In this document: piece after piece, positions 36,595 to 49,247 of the stretch
Layout of the letters: the number at the start of each line of letters is the position of its first letter
Numbering within the stretch: the stretch's first letter is position 1
DNA from: Taxillus chinensis
Taxonomy: Eukaryota; Streptophyta; Magnoliopsida; Santalales; Loranthaceae
Reading direction: 5' to 3'
Assembly (NCBI GenBank): GCA_023512835.1
Contig: CM042085.1
Coordinates: forward strand, 4,063,989-4,127,988
Length of the DNA stretch: 64,000 bases
Made by a program: the position numbers and the translations under genes
The notes under the pieces: generated by a model
What the model was told of the DNA's origin: nothing
Seen by the model: the letters and a program-made list of their open reading frames with translations, nothing else
Database searches by the model: none

Positions 36595-38705
36595 TTTTTT
36601 AATGCATAGCTAAAGTGTTTTTTTTGTTAGTTGTGACTTGTTTTAGTTAAGTATCTAAAATTTAATTTTTTTGTTAGCAAGAAATTTAATTTGCACGCGC
36701 ACGCCTCTCCTCCAGGCTGCAGTCTCTCATCCTCGCGCAGTCGCGCGTCGCGCCTCTCCGATTCCGATCCGATCGGTGGCATCGGGAAAGGCCTCTGTCC
36801 CTCCTTCTCCTGCAGTCTCCGGCTCTCCTCCCTCTCTTCCGGCTCTGCTCCTTTCTCTCTGTCGGAGACGGAGGCCCCCCCTCGGCGCTCGGCCGCCGTC
36901 GTCCGTGTCGACAACATCGCCCCTCCGTCTCCGGTCTCTCCTCCTCCGGATCCGCCGCTTTGATTCTCCGGATCTCCGCCTCTCCCTCGCCTCGTGACCA
37001 GTAGGCGTCCGGCCCGTCTACGCAGGTAACGCAGTAACGCACGCAGAGACTTTTTTTTATGACTGATATTTGAATATTGAACTGCCTTAGTTTGAATATT
37101 GAATCGTTGATTAGATTTGAACATTTTGTATTAAACGTTAGGGGCCACCCAAACTCCAGGCTAGCCCTGTATCTCTACTCAAGTAATATCACATGAGTGT
37201 TACGATAAAAAAAACAATTAAGTGTGTTAACATTTAAATAAAGTGTAAAACAAGTACACATTGTTGAGTAAGCACTTAATCTTGTCACATAATGGGCACA
37301 TTGGGCTTGCAATGATAATAGTTTCATATATGTGTCAGTGTCGATGAACAATTTAAACTCTACAAATATATTATTTAGCTGTTAAGTTTTTTTTGGATAT
37401 TCATCTTTCTAAGCTGCTATGATTGAACTTTTAAATTATAAAGTTTTTGTAAGCTTTTGGTCAAGGTCAAACGATATACTCAAAAGTCTAATATTTATCT
37501 AATTGTTTTATGAAATATATTGGAGTGAAAGCATAATATGGCAATTATGAATGACTTTAATAATTTGACATAACTTTTTTTAATATTTTATTATTTTTGA
37601 ATGTTATTACTAAACATATTATGATAATTAGAATTAAAGAGTAATTAATAAAATAAAATAAAATAATTAAACTTTTCAATTATTTAAAAATAAGATTAAA
37701 AAAAACTATTAATGACCCCAAAAAACGATTGTATTAAATTTGAATTCATGTCAAATTAATAGCTTTTATGAGTTGCATGTGTTATGTTTTTTTTTTTAAA
37801 ATATGTCTTAAAATCGCAAAAAGGAAACTATTATTTTAGTCATAATGAGAAAAGTTTGTTATGAAAGAAGTGTTACGCATTACCATCTCTTTTGTGTAAG
37901 AGAATATGAAATACATTTTTGTAACAAGAAATTTGACATCACATAAAACCTTAGAAAAAAAAACAGGTTAGAACAATAGAAGTGGAAGTCATTACTTAGG
38001 ACATTAGTAATAGATTCAACATTCATTAACTAAATTTTAGCTAGAGAATTGAGTTTCATACATTTTAACTAGTTATATTATATTTTTGCAAATAATACAA
38101 ACAAAAATTTAATATTTATTTAAAATATTAATTTAAAACACTTTGTATAATTTAATTTCCGACAAATCTTTGGCCTTGGAGACAAGGGCAGCGGCATAAG
38201 TCCTAGCACGTCCCTAAATTCTATTTGTTCTAAAATTGAATAAATGACTTCCATGCACACAGTCAAGTGATAAAGGGATTTGTGACAAACACTTAAAAAG
38301 TTATACACAACGGGTGATGTCTTCCTTGATGCCCCTTGCTTTCCATGAGTATTTCATGTATAGGCTGCGACAACTTTCTTGATGCCCCACGCTTGCCAAC
38401 GTTAACCGGTTGGTCTTGCTTTTTTGTAGGACGTAACACCTTCATCTATATGTTTTCCGTTTGCCCAATGTTCAATGGATAAGAGACTTTCAAGACCGTC
38501 CAAACGCGCTCCTTCATATCTCATTGCCTAACTCTATATCACACTTTAAGACATTTTACCTTTGTAGACGCGAATGCGTGCAAAACACTATCGGTCGTTT
38601 CATATCAATGAGCTTCCACCTTGGGGTCATGTTGCTCGCAAGAGTGTTCGACGAGTCTTTAAGATATGGACTAATTCGGCTCGATACAACTCTTCACGAG
38701 GCTAG
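36595..38705. repeat. 2.1-kb spacer, copy 2
   Basis: Near-identical to 29161-31271 (offset about 7434). It holds the same GC-rich island and retroelement-like right end. A CTG in copy 1 (about 30967) reads CCG here (about 38406). Confidence 0.93.
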
Positions 38706-39493
38706 ATTATTAATTTTATTTTGCATTAAGCTATATTAAAAAAAAATCAAAATATTCAAAATATTGAATACTAGCGATTAAGTTAGTTTTTCTAACTTGG
38801 CGCACCATAAAAAGCATAAGTGATGTTTTTCTAATTTGATGGTAAAAGTATTGAGCATGTTATTTCTAAGTTAAATTATTATATTGATATTTTAAAAATA
38901 CTTGTAGAATTTTTTTTCCCTTCATTTTTCTTGTTTACATTGATAAATGGTGGGTTGGTAAAAAAAATTTACCAAATTATCTATTTTTAAAATAACAACG
39001 ATTTTGATTTTTTTTTTCGATTTCAACTTAAAATTGTAATAATATATTGTTACGGGACATCGCGGGTCCCTTGATTGCAGGTAGAGAAACCGAGCGGGTC
39101 AAGGTTAGATAAAACAACGACGCCTACACCGTTCTCCATCCTCGACCAACCAACATACCACCGCTTAAAATTTGATTGTTGTTCTCGATTGTGGAGTTCG
39201 TCTCTGAACTCCTAAACGGATAACATTTTGGTCGCATTGTCATTACTTGTTCGCGGCTTTCTTGGCAAGAAAGGTAGGGATGGATTGTTGATTGTTTTTT
39301 TCATCCATTTTGTAATATGGGTTTTTTGTTTCGGCCGATCATGTTTGGTTATTTTATTTTATTTTATTGTTTTCGGTTAGTCTGTAATCTTTGTTGATGC
39401 TGTTGTTTCTCGTTCGATTTCCATTCTGGGTTCGAGTTGTTGTTTCTCTTTCGATTTCCCTACTTGGGTTCCATTCCTGTCGTTTGTTTTTTG

Positions 39494-39524
<31 letters not shown>

Positions 39525-42478
39525 TTCTTAAACATAGACTATATCCTGGTGTTGTGGTATATGTGGTCAATAATTGACCCAGTTACTTTTAATACTTCCA
39601 GTTGTGCAACATGAGTTGCGTTTTTAGTTCTCTCAGGTCTCATATGATTTAAATTATAAGGATGAAGATCTCTTTTTTGGATGCCTGAATTTTTTACTCA
39701 ACAATTACCTGCACTTATTTTGTCTACCTTTAATACGGATTCTACTGCAATTTATGGATTGACTCCCGTTAATATGGTTTTGTTGATTTCACGGTTGTTT
39801 AGTTTTTTGACCTTTGAAGTTGTACACATCAAGTCATCGAGCATCACTAAAATGCAGGTCAGTAATTATTATTAGTTTTCCTCTCCACCACATGACACTG
39901 TTGTTGGTTTTATTAGAAGTAAATATATAGTGTAACATTTAGTTCAGATTTTTTATCTGTAGTAAAAATGTGAAGAATTGTTGTTGTCTTATCATCTTCG
40001 ATGTGTTTTTTTCTTTTTCTTTTTTCTGCTACATGATTTGGTTTAGGGTAGACTCTGAAAGTTAAGTCTGATTATGGACACTGATTGTTTGGTGTCCAAA
40101 CAGCCTTTAAATCTTTGAAAATATAGAAGTGGCAGCAGGTGCCTTTGGACAAGGGGCTGTTGTGCGACCAACTGAAGGATTCAGTATTGGGTGCTTTTTT
40201 TCTTTTTGGTAGAACTGGATAGTGATGCTGACATTCACTGTGTGTATTCGAGTGGAAGTGTGATGACTGATAGTACACATTCTGTTATGTTAACAAAGAT
40301 TTTGTTCATACCTGAGCAGATACATTAGTGTTGACAGTTTAGGCTGCAGTGTAGGTTCAGGGAGCTTATAAAATAACATCACAGTGTGGTTCTGTTAGAT
40401 CGTTGAGTGGTGACAACAAGGAGCAATCAATCCTATCATTCATGATCCAATAATGGGATTCTTGGGGTGCTAGCCATAGGATTAAAGCAGAGTGGATGAA
40501 GTGAAAAAGTGTGGTAGAAGTGTTGTGTGATCATAAATTATGTTTAAAATGTAACTCATGGTAAGAATGTAATGAGTATGTGTCATGTAAACCTCTTAAT
40601 GGTACGATTAGGAAGACTATGATAATGATATTGGGAGAGTTAAGAGGTTAGAAAAGCTTAAAGTGGAAAAAAGAAGGCTTGGATGTAAGCGATCAGAATG
40701 GATTTGAGTTTAGAAAATGTAGAAGAGCACATAAATTTGGTGAGTGATTGGTGTTGAGGAACTATGTTGGCAGCTCAATGTTGGTTGCTAGTATCGGGTT
40801 TCATTGAGGAACCATGTTAATAACTGCACAGTTGAACTATGTGAAGTTATATAGCAAAGGTTTCCTTCCTGTCAGTTTGAAATACTCAACCTCAAAAAGG
40901 CACATAAGTTATTAAATATGCTTGGATGGGTTCATTTGCATTGTATTTCAGCTCCTATTTTTTAATGGTAATTGTATGTTATTCTAGTGGAGGCATATCT
41001 TCTATAATCTCAAAAAATGATTGCAATTTTCATGTAGGCCTCAAGGGCACGACTTTTTAAAGAATACAAAGAAGTTCAGCGAGAAAAAGCAGCTGACCCA
41101 GATATCCAACTGATCTGTGATGATTCCAACATATTCAAATGGACTGCCCTTATCAAGGTAAGCTCAGTATGGATATAATTTTGCATTTTTTGAATGTTGC
41201 TTGCATTGATTTGCTGTGTTCTCTATTTAGGGACCATCAGAAACACCTTATGAGGGTGGTGTCTTCCAGCTTGCATTTGTAGTTCCCGAGCAGTATCCTC
41301 TTCAACCTCCCCAAGTGCGATTCTTAACAAAAATATTTCACCCGAATGTGCATTTTAAGGTGTGAATGAATCTTCTCGTATGTTTTCTTAAATATGAACT
41401 CATAGGTCCTCTTTCCTTTTGATAACCAAGAATAGCACTGACAACAGAACGACACAAGGGAAGACATGAATTGTCACCGACACTGTTTGTTTCACTCTTA
41501 GTGGTGTTTTGTCACCAGACTAATCGTTGAATATGTTTTTATTGTTGAATCTTATTAAAGCAAGAACATTAGAGGTCTCCATTTATTCTTTGCTTGGTCA
41601 TTGAACTAGATCACCTCATGGTGAAATATTTTAGTCGATTGCAAATGATGATGATGTCTGCAGACAGGAGAGATTTGCCTTGATATCCTGAAGAATGCGT
41701 GGAGCCCAGCTTGGACACTCCAGTCTGTTTGTAGGGCTATAATTGCTTTAATGGCACATCCTGAACCTGATAGCCCTCTCAATTGCGATTCAGGTAAGTT
41801 GGTTTATGTTCTGTGCTTTAATTATAGTTTTGGGGTAGTTAAGAACTAAATTTCTTCCTAGATTCCATCTTCTTCAGATGGGGACAGTAATAAATTGATG
41901 TTAGAATTTGATTTTCATAGATAAGCGAGGGGCCTCTGATATTCTAGACCTGCTACCACTATCTGCAGTTGCTCTTTTTGTGTATATTCGTCATAATGGT
42001 TGGCATTACAGGCAATCTTCTGCGCTCTGGGGATGTTAGAGGTTTCCAATCCATGGCAAAGATGTACACGAGACTTGCAGCCATGCCCAAAAAGGGGTGA
42101 GGGAGAAACACTGCTTTGGGTCCTGAGCAATGTCTTTTGGAATGGAACTGGCGCATAAATAAACTGTTTTTCAGTGAACAATGTACTTTATCTACTAGAA
42201 AACTGATGCCAATCGTGAGGTTTTTAGCAGTTGGATAAACAAGCAATAACATTTTGTTGTATCCCTTGTTACATATTTGTCTGCCTCTTTTTTTCTGTTT
42301 TTTTTTTTTACGTTTAAAGAAATCCCCCGAGACCTGGCACCAGGTTTTAATTCAGGTGGCAGATAAATGCTGGGTGAAAAAGAACATTAATGTTCTCCTT
42401 TGAATGTCTGATTCACGCAAGACAAGAATGGATGAGAATGGAGAAGTGAGCTCCAGACATTGGGAGCCAGAGCGAGGG
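38706..42478 (+). repeat. Arm C: second plus-strand PEX4 duplicate
   Basis: Tandem copy of arm B with an offset of about 7433. Coding exons and later introns are identical by eye. Differences cluster in the leader exon and first intron (about 39100-39780). Confidence 0.93.
39852..42100 (+). CDS. PEX4: Peroxin-4 ubiquitin-conjugating enzyme (copy C)
   Basis: Exons are 39852-39857, 41038-41157, 41231-41359, 41664-41793 and 42012-42100, giving 157 aa, same protein as copies A and B. The identity to copy B over introns and 3' flank means a very recent duplication, gene conversion, or an assembly duplication. The upstream in-frame ATG (39681) is also kept. Confidence 0.93.
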
Positions 42479-42520
42479 AGAGGCGGAGATCCGGAGAATC
42501 AAAGCGGCGGATCCGGAGGA
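42472..42520. other. 49-bp templated insertion at tandem junction 2
   Basis: Same sequence and breakpoints as 35039-35087. The composite unit therefore formed once and was then duplicated as a whole. Confidence 0.9.
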
Positions 42521-44035
42521 TCACTATCCAGTTCTACCAAAAAGAAAAAAAGCACCCAATACTGAATCCTTCAGTTGGTCGCACAACAGCCCCTTGTCCA
42601 AAGGCACCTGCTGCCACTTCTATATTTTCAAAGATTTAAAGGCTGTTTGGACACCAAACGATCAGTGTCCATAATCAGACTTAACTTTCAGAGTCTACCC
42701 TAAACCAAATCATGTAGCAGAAAGAAGAAAAAGAAAAAAACACATCGAAGATGATAAGACAACAACAATTCTTCACATTTTTACTACAGGTAAAAAATCT
42801 GAACTAAATGTTACACTATATATTTACTTCTAATAAAACCAACGACAGTGTCATGTGGTGGAGAGGAAAACTAATAATAATTACAGACCTGCATTTTAGT
42901 GATGCTCGATGACTTGATGTGTACAACTTCAAAGGTCAAAAAACTAAACAACCGTGAAATCAACAAAACCATATTAACGGGAGTCAATCCATAAATTGCG
43001 GTAGGATCCGTATTAAAGGTAGACAAAATAAGTGCAGGTAATTGTTGAGTAAAAAATTCAGGCATCCAAAAAAAGAGATCTTCATCCTTATAATTTAAAT
43101 CATATGAGACCTGAGAGAACTAAAAACGCAACTCATGTTGCACAACCTGGAAGTATTAAAAGTAACTGGGTCAATTATTGACCACATATACCACAACACC
43201 AGGATATAGTCTATGTTTAAGAAATGGGGGGGGGGGGGGGGGGGGGGCAAAAAACAAACGACAGGAATGGAACCCAGTAGGGAAATCGAAAGAGAAACAA
43301 CAACTCGAACCCAGAATGGAAATCGAACGAGAAACAACAGCATCAACAAAGATTACGGACTAACTGAAAACAATAAAATAAAATAAAATAACCAAACAAC
43401 TGATCGGTCGAAACAAAAAACCCATATTACAAAATGGATGAAATAAACAATCAACGATTCATCCCTACCTTTCTTGCCAAGAAAGCCGCGGACAAGTAAT
43501 GACAATGCGACCAAAATGTTATCTGTTTAGGAGTTTAGAGACGAACTCCACAATCTGAGAACAGCAATCAAATTTTAAGCAGTGGTATATTGGTTGGTCG
43601 AGGATGGAGAACTGGTGTAGGCGTGCTGTTTTATCTAACCTTGACCCGCTCGGTTTCTCTACCTGCAATCAAGGGACCCGCGATGTCCCGTAACAATATA
43701 TTATTACAATTTTAAGTTGAAATCAGAAAAAAAATCAAAATCGTTGTTATTTTAAAAATAGATAATTTGGTAAATTTTTTTTACCAACCCACCATTTATC
43801 AATGTAAACAAGAAAAATGAAGGAAAAAAAAATTCTACAAGTATTTTTAAAATATCAATATAATAATTTAACTTAGAAATAACATGCTCAATACTTCTAC
43901 CATTAAATTAGAAAAACATCACTTATGCTTTTTATGGTGCGCCAAGTTAGAAAAACTAACTTAATTGCTAGTGTTCAATATTTTGAATATTTTGATTTTT
44001 TTTAATATAGCTTAATGCAAAATAAAATTAATAAT
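42521..44035 (-). pseudogene. Inverted PEX4 5' fragment, unit 3
   Basis: Second copy of the truncated 5' fragment, with the ATGCAG exon at about 42889-42894. At the variable sites compared in the leader exon this copy keeps CAG/CTG, so it may be closest to the true sequence. Confidence 0.92.
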
Positions 44036-46148
44036 TTTTTTAATGCATAGCTAAAGTGTTTTTTTTGTTAGTTGTGACTTGTTTTAGTTAAGTATCTAAA
44101 ATTTAATTTTTTTGTTAGCAAGAAATTTAATTTGCACGCGCACGCCTCTCCTCCAGGCTGCAGTCTCTCATCCTCGCGCAGTCGCGCGTCGCGCCTCTCC
44201 GATTCCGATCCGATCGGTGGCATCGGGAAAGGCCTCTGTCCCTCCTTCTCCTGCAGTCTCCGGCTCTCCTCCCTCTCTTCCGGCTCTGCTCCTTTCTCTC
44301 TGTCGGAGACGGAGGCCCCCCCTCGGCGCTCGGCCGCCGTCGTCCGTGTCGACAACATCGCCCCTCCGTCTCCGGTCTCTCCTCCTCCGGATCCGCCGCT
44401 TTGATTCTCCGGATCTCCGCCTCTCCCTCGCCTCGTGACCAGTAGGCGTCCGGCCCGTCTACGCAGGTAACGCAGTAACGCACGCAGAGACTTTTTTTTA
44501 TGACTGATATTTGAATATTGAACTGCCTTAGTTTGAATATTGAATCGTTGATTAGATTTGAACATTTTGTATTAAACGTTAGGGGCCACCCAAACTCCAG
44601 GCTAGCCCTGTATCTCTACTCAAGTAATATCACATGAGTGTTACGATAAAAAAAACAATTAAGTGTGTTAACATTTAAATAAAGTGTAAAACAAGTACAC
44701 ATTGTTGAGTAAGCACTTAATCTTGTCACATAATGGGCACATTGGGCTTGCAATGATAATAGTTTCATATATGTGTCAGTGTCGATGAACAATTTAAACT
44801 CTACAAATATATTATTTAGCTGTTAAGTTTTTTTTGGATATTCATCTTTCTAAGCTGCTATGATTGAACTTTTAAATTATAAAGTTTTTGTAAGCTTTTG
44901 GTCAAGGTCAAACGATATACTCAAAAGTCTAATATTTATCTAATTGTTTTATGAAATATATTGGAGTGAAAGCATAATATGGCAATTATGAATGACTTTA
45001 ATAATTTGACATAACTTTTTTTAATATTTTATTATTTTTGAATGTTATTACTAAACATATTATGATAATTAGAATTAAAGAGTAATTAATAAAATAAAAT
45101 AAAATAATTAAACTTTTCAATTATTTAAAAATAAGATTAAAAAAACTATTAATGACCCCAAAAAACGATTGTATTAAATTTGAATTCATGTCAAATTAAT
45201 AGCTTTTATGAGTTGCATGTGTTATGTTTTTTTTTTTTAAAATATGTCTTAAAATCGCAAAAAGGAAACTATTATTTTAGTCATAATGAGAAAAGTTTGT
45301 TATGAAAGAAGTGTTACGCATTACCATCTCTTTTGTGTAAGAGAATATGAAATACATTTTTGTAACAAGAAATTTGACATCACATAAAACCTTAGAAAAA
45401 AAAACAGGTTAGAACAATAGAAGTGGAAGTCATTACTTAGGACATTAGTAATAGATTCAACATTCATTAACTAAATTTTAGCTAGAGAATTGAGTTTCAT
45501 ACATTTTAACTAGTTATATTATATTTTTGCAAATAATACAAACAAAAATTTAATATTTATTTAAAATATTAATTTAAAACACTTTGTATAATTTAATTTC
45601 CGACAAATCTTTGGCCTTGGAGACAAGGGCAGCGGCATAAGTCCTAGCACGTCCCTAAATTCTATTTGTTCTAAAATTGAATAAATGACTTCCATGCACA
45701 CAGTTAAGTGATAAAGGGATTTGTGACAAACACTTAAAAAGTTATACACAACGGGTGATGTCTTCCTTGATGCCCCTTGCTTTCCATGAGTATTTCATGT
45801 ATAGGCTGCGGCAACTTTCTTGATGCCCCACGCTTGCCAACGTTAAGGTTGGTCTTGCTTTTTTGTAGGACGTAACACCTTCATCTATATGTTTTCCGTT
45901 TGCCCAATGTTCAATGGATAAGAGACTTTCAAGACCGTCCAAACGCGCTCCTTCATATCTCATTGCCTAACTCTATATCACACTTTAAGACATTTTACCT
46001 TTGTAGACGCGAATGCGTGCAAAACACTATCGGTCGTTTCATATCAATGAGCTTCCACCTTGGGGTCATGTTGCTCGCAAGAGTGTTCGACGAGTCTTTA
46101 AGATATGGACTAATTCGGCTCTGATACAACTCTTCACGAGGCTAGATT
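44036..46148. repeat. 2.1-kb spacer, copy 3, continuing into unduplicated flank
   Basis: Matches the other spacers to GCTAGATT, then continues into unique sequence instead of a PEX4 arm. This is therefore the native right border of the rearranged region. It keeps GGCTCTGATACAA at about 46117, where copies 1 and 2 have lost a base in the CTG. Confidence 0.92.
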
Positions 46149-49100
46149 TAATGCGACTCTCAATTCATTGTGGCACTTATTTTCTTTCATCTCGGTCTAC
46201 TAAGTTCAACCTTAAGGGTTGAAGCACACATAGATTAGTTTTATCCTGCCATCGGACTCATTAGAAAAACAATTGTTGTTCCCGATTAATTTTTGTAAGG
46301 ATGGCTAAATTCTCTTTTAAATGTTAAGTCATTGACTAGCGACATACTTTTCGCACCCAAGCGGATCAGCACGTATAACTTTAAAGAAACTTCATCCATT
46401 TTCGCACACTAATCTTATGAAGCCTTCTGCTACACACTATCTATGTTTCAATCGGTTCCTCTCCTATAACACTTCTAATTCGGAATGTGTTATAAGTTAT
46501 ATCTCATAAGTGCCCGAAAACAGGATTTTCATTTTCTTTTTTTAAAAGTCGTCGAGGTTTTATGCTGTGTCAAACTAAAAACAAAAACCACTTTCTTCTT
46601 CTCTAATTTCTTTGCGTCGAGGGTTCTTGACTCGAGCAAAGACAACAGATTTGCCTTGGGTGAGTGACAGTCCGACGAACGATTAGCGACGGGTGGTGTG
46701 CTCTCCCATTGGCGCGATCTTCCAGGAGGCTAGCGAGCAGCAGTGGCAATTATTCTTGCTTCTTCTTCGTCTCTTCTTTTCCATTGTCGGTTAGTCTTCA
46801 AATTGGCGTGTTGGAAGAAGGGACGTGTCCCTTATGACGTGTAAAAAATTGCCAGCTCATTTCTAACATGTCCTAGATGTGTCGGAAGCGTGTCGGTGTT
46901 AGTAACACTGACACACTAGCCAAAATCACATGTCGGTGCTTCTTAGGTTTGTGGTATAGGGTGTTCATGTGGTCTTAACGGGGTTTAATAACAACATTTA
47001 TTGATCCAATTACTATATAGACTATAGGTAGGGATGTTTTGGAGAAGAGGTTATTTTGTTATTTTGTGCTACGTGTATAGTTGTTTTGTAAAGAAAAATG
47101 ATCATTGCAATATGCGTTCATTTATGTAATGTTTGCTCCAACATAGTTTGATCGCAACAAACATCTAAGTTACAGTGGCAAATTAGGACTGAGCCCCTAC
47201 AGCCAGTTTGCATTTCTACCCATATTTCCATTTATAGTTTCCCGTTAGTTGTCAATGAAGTGATCTTTTGCCATGGTTAAAATTGTTTATCTGAGGTGAA
47301 GCTTTGGTTGAAGCTATTTTTTATGAGCATCATATGAATGTGGTTTGGCATGTTACCATAATATGATTGTGACATTGAAGTATTTGGTATGGAATGTTCC
47401 CTCCGTGAAGTGCGACTATGCAAAGGCTGCAGGGGCTTTCTCATCTACTTTCTATAAATCTTGATCGACAAAGGCGATTAAAACGTCTATCTGGTGCACC
47501 CTGTGGTGTGGTTTTTAGGGCACGGTACACATATAAAAACTATTTAGAACACCTCTTGGAAAAATAAAATTCTCTAGTTCATATCTTTTGAAATTAAAAA
47601 TGTACACGTAAAAATCAAGGCAGTTTCATCACTTCACTGGACTGCATATATGGTCACTATGCTGTATAAGCAGTTTATATGTAGTCATGTTGATAAAAAT
47701 ATGAGGAATGATCTGTACTACCAGTACAAGAAGATATAGTTAAGTTGAGGAATATTTGGTGACATTCATATAAGCCATGGAAGTTGTGGCCCGTGATTCA
47801 CATTTTGCATGCATAAAATGATAGGCTTAGATGTAATATTAAGATAAGACCCGTTTGTTGGAGAGCATGTACTGGTTTTGCCAGTGCCACCACTACATAC
47901 GGTGCTGGGCCTAGGGACCAGTCTAGTCCGCTGTGGTGGTCCATTGCTGTTTTGTGGGCCAAATCATCTTAGGGTTACAAGTTTGGCCCTCCCACTTTCA
48001 AAGGAGGTGGTCTTGCTCTGCGGCTAATGCTTTCTTTGGTGTGGGGAACAAGATCCATTAATTTTGGATTATAGGTTACATTTCAACTAAAGTGGTCGCT
48101 CACCTACTTCCTCTCACGCGTAGGGTGCATGGGACAACACTCATATTTGTGATTTGGTTATATTATAGATGGGAATATGGGTGCAAGGAAAAAATCATCT
48201 GAAAATTAAATTGTCTGTTTTTAAAAATTAAATTTGGTTAACTCGTTTGAACTACTAAAAATCATCCAGAGTGCTTAAATTGGGTTTACTTTTGATTTCA
48301 TTTGAAAATAGGTTGGATTGGTGGGAATTTAATTCGACCAAATTAACTGTAAGTAGTTTTTTATTATATATTAATATTATGTATAAATGTTTAATGAAAA
48401 TAATAAATTTTAAAATACAAATCCAGTTATTTTACCCTAACCGTGATTTGGGTGGAGTGAGCACACCGAGCAGAACTCACTTGGGAGAAGTCAGAGAGAC
48501 CGGATGTTTATCTGTGGAAGCTCCAATTTCTGGTCCAAAGGTCTCTCTCTCCTCTTTATATACATATATATTGGAAATCAGTGTACAATTCTAAATTGTC
48601 TCAGGGTTAAATTGCATTCATTTGGATGTTCTAGTCAATTTGCTATTTGGATTGGAAATAAAAAAAGTTGTTAAATGTTTTATCTTTTTGTACTTGCTCC
48701 ATATTTTCAACCATAAATTTACGTTGCTTTGTTGGTATAACCAATTGCAATATTATGTTGTGTGTACATATGGGATGCAGGTTGGTATGTGCTACCCGGA
48801 GCAGAAAAGTATCCCAAAATATGCATCTGTAGACAAATACAGACTACTGCATATAAGATTGTGAATGGAAGCTATATACCCACTGACCATCCTAATAAAC
48901 CGGATAGACAAGTGGTAAATTGCTTCATTTATAAGGACAAAAACATTGTGACTGCTGATGTGTATGTGCCATTTTCAAACTGTCTCGACTGAGTGGTCAT
49001 CTGTTCAATGTCTTTTTGTTATTTAATTTTTATTAAGCCATTTTATTCATAGAATGAGCATCTGTAAAAAGGTGGCCATGAAACTAACTAAATATTGTAT

Positions 49101-49240
49101 GACTGAACTGTGAAAAGTTCTTTGGAGTGTGAGAACTTCATGCTTTTATTATTTTTTATATCAAGGCCACCATGCTTCCTATATTGCAGTTACTTATTTT
49201 TATGAATTAATCTGGCTATAAGCTTTGTGCTTGTGCTCAA
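46149..49240. other. Non-genic, transposon-like sequence upstream of the GTPase gene
   Basis: No ORF here shows a recognised family. The part to about 46930 resembles a degraded LTR (short repeats of GTGTCGG/CTGACAC type at 46860-46920). Small open stretches at about 48430-48541 and 48760-48990 have splice-like edges but no recognisable protein. The first (transit-peptide) exon of the downstream GTPase should lie somewhere upstream, but I could not identify it. Confidence 0.55.
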
Positions 49241-49247
49241 ATTCTAG

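Noticed and set aside
48271..48594. Candidate first exon of the GTPase (phase-compatible donor at about 48541)
   Set aside because: The peptide does not resemble a transit peptide or the family N-terminus; a phase match alone is weak.
48760..48992. Two overlapping ORFs with an acceptor-like start
   Set aside because: No recognisable family, and conflicting frames; kept only as part of the non-genic description.
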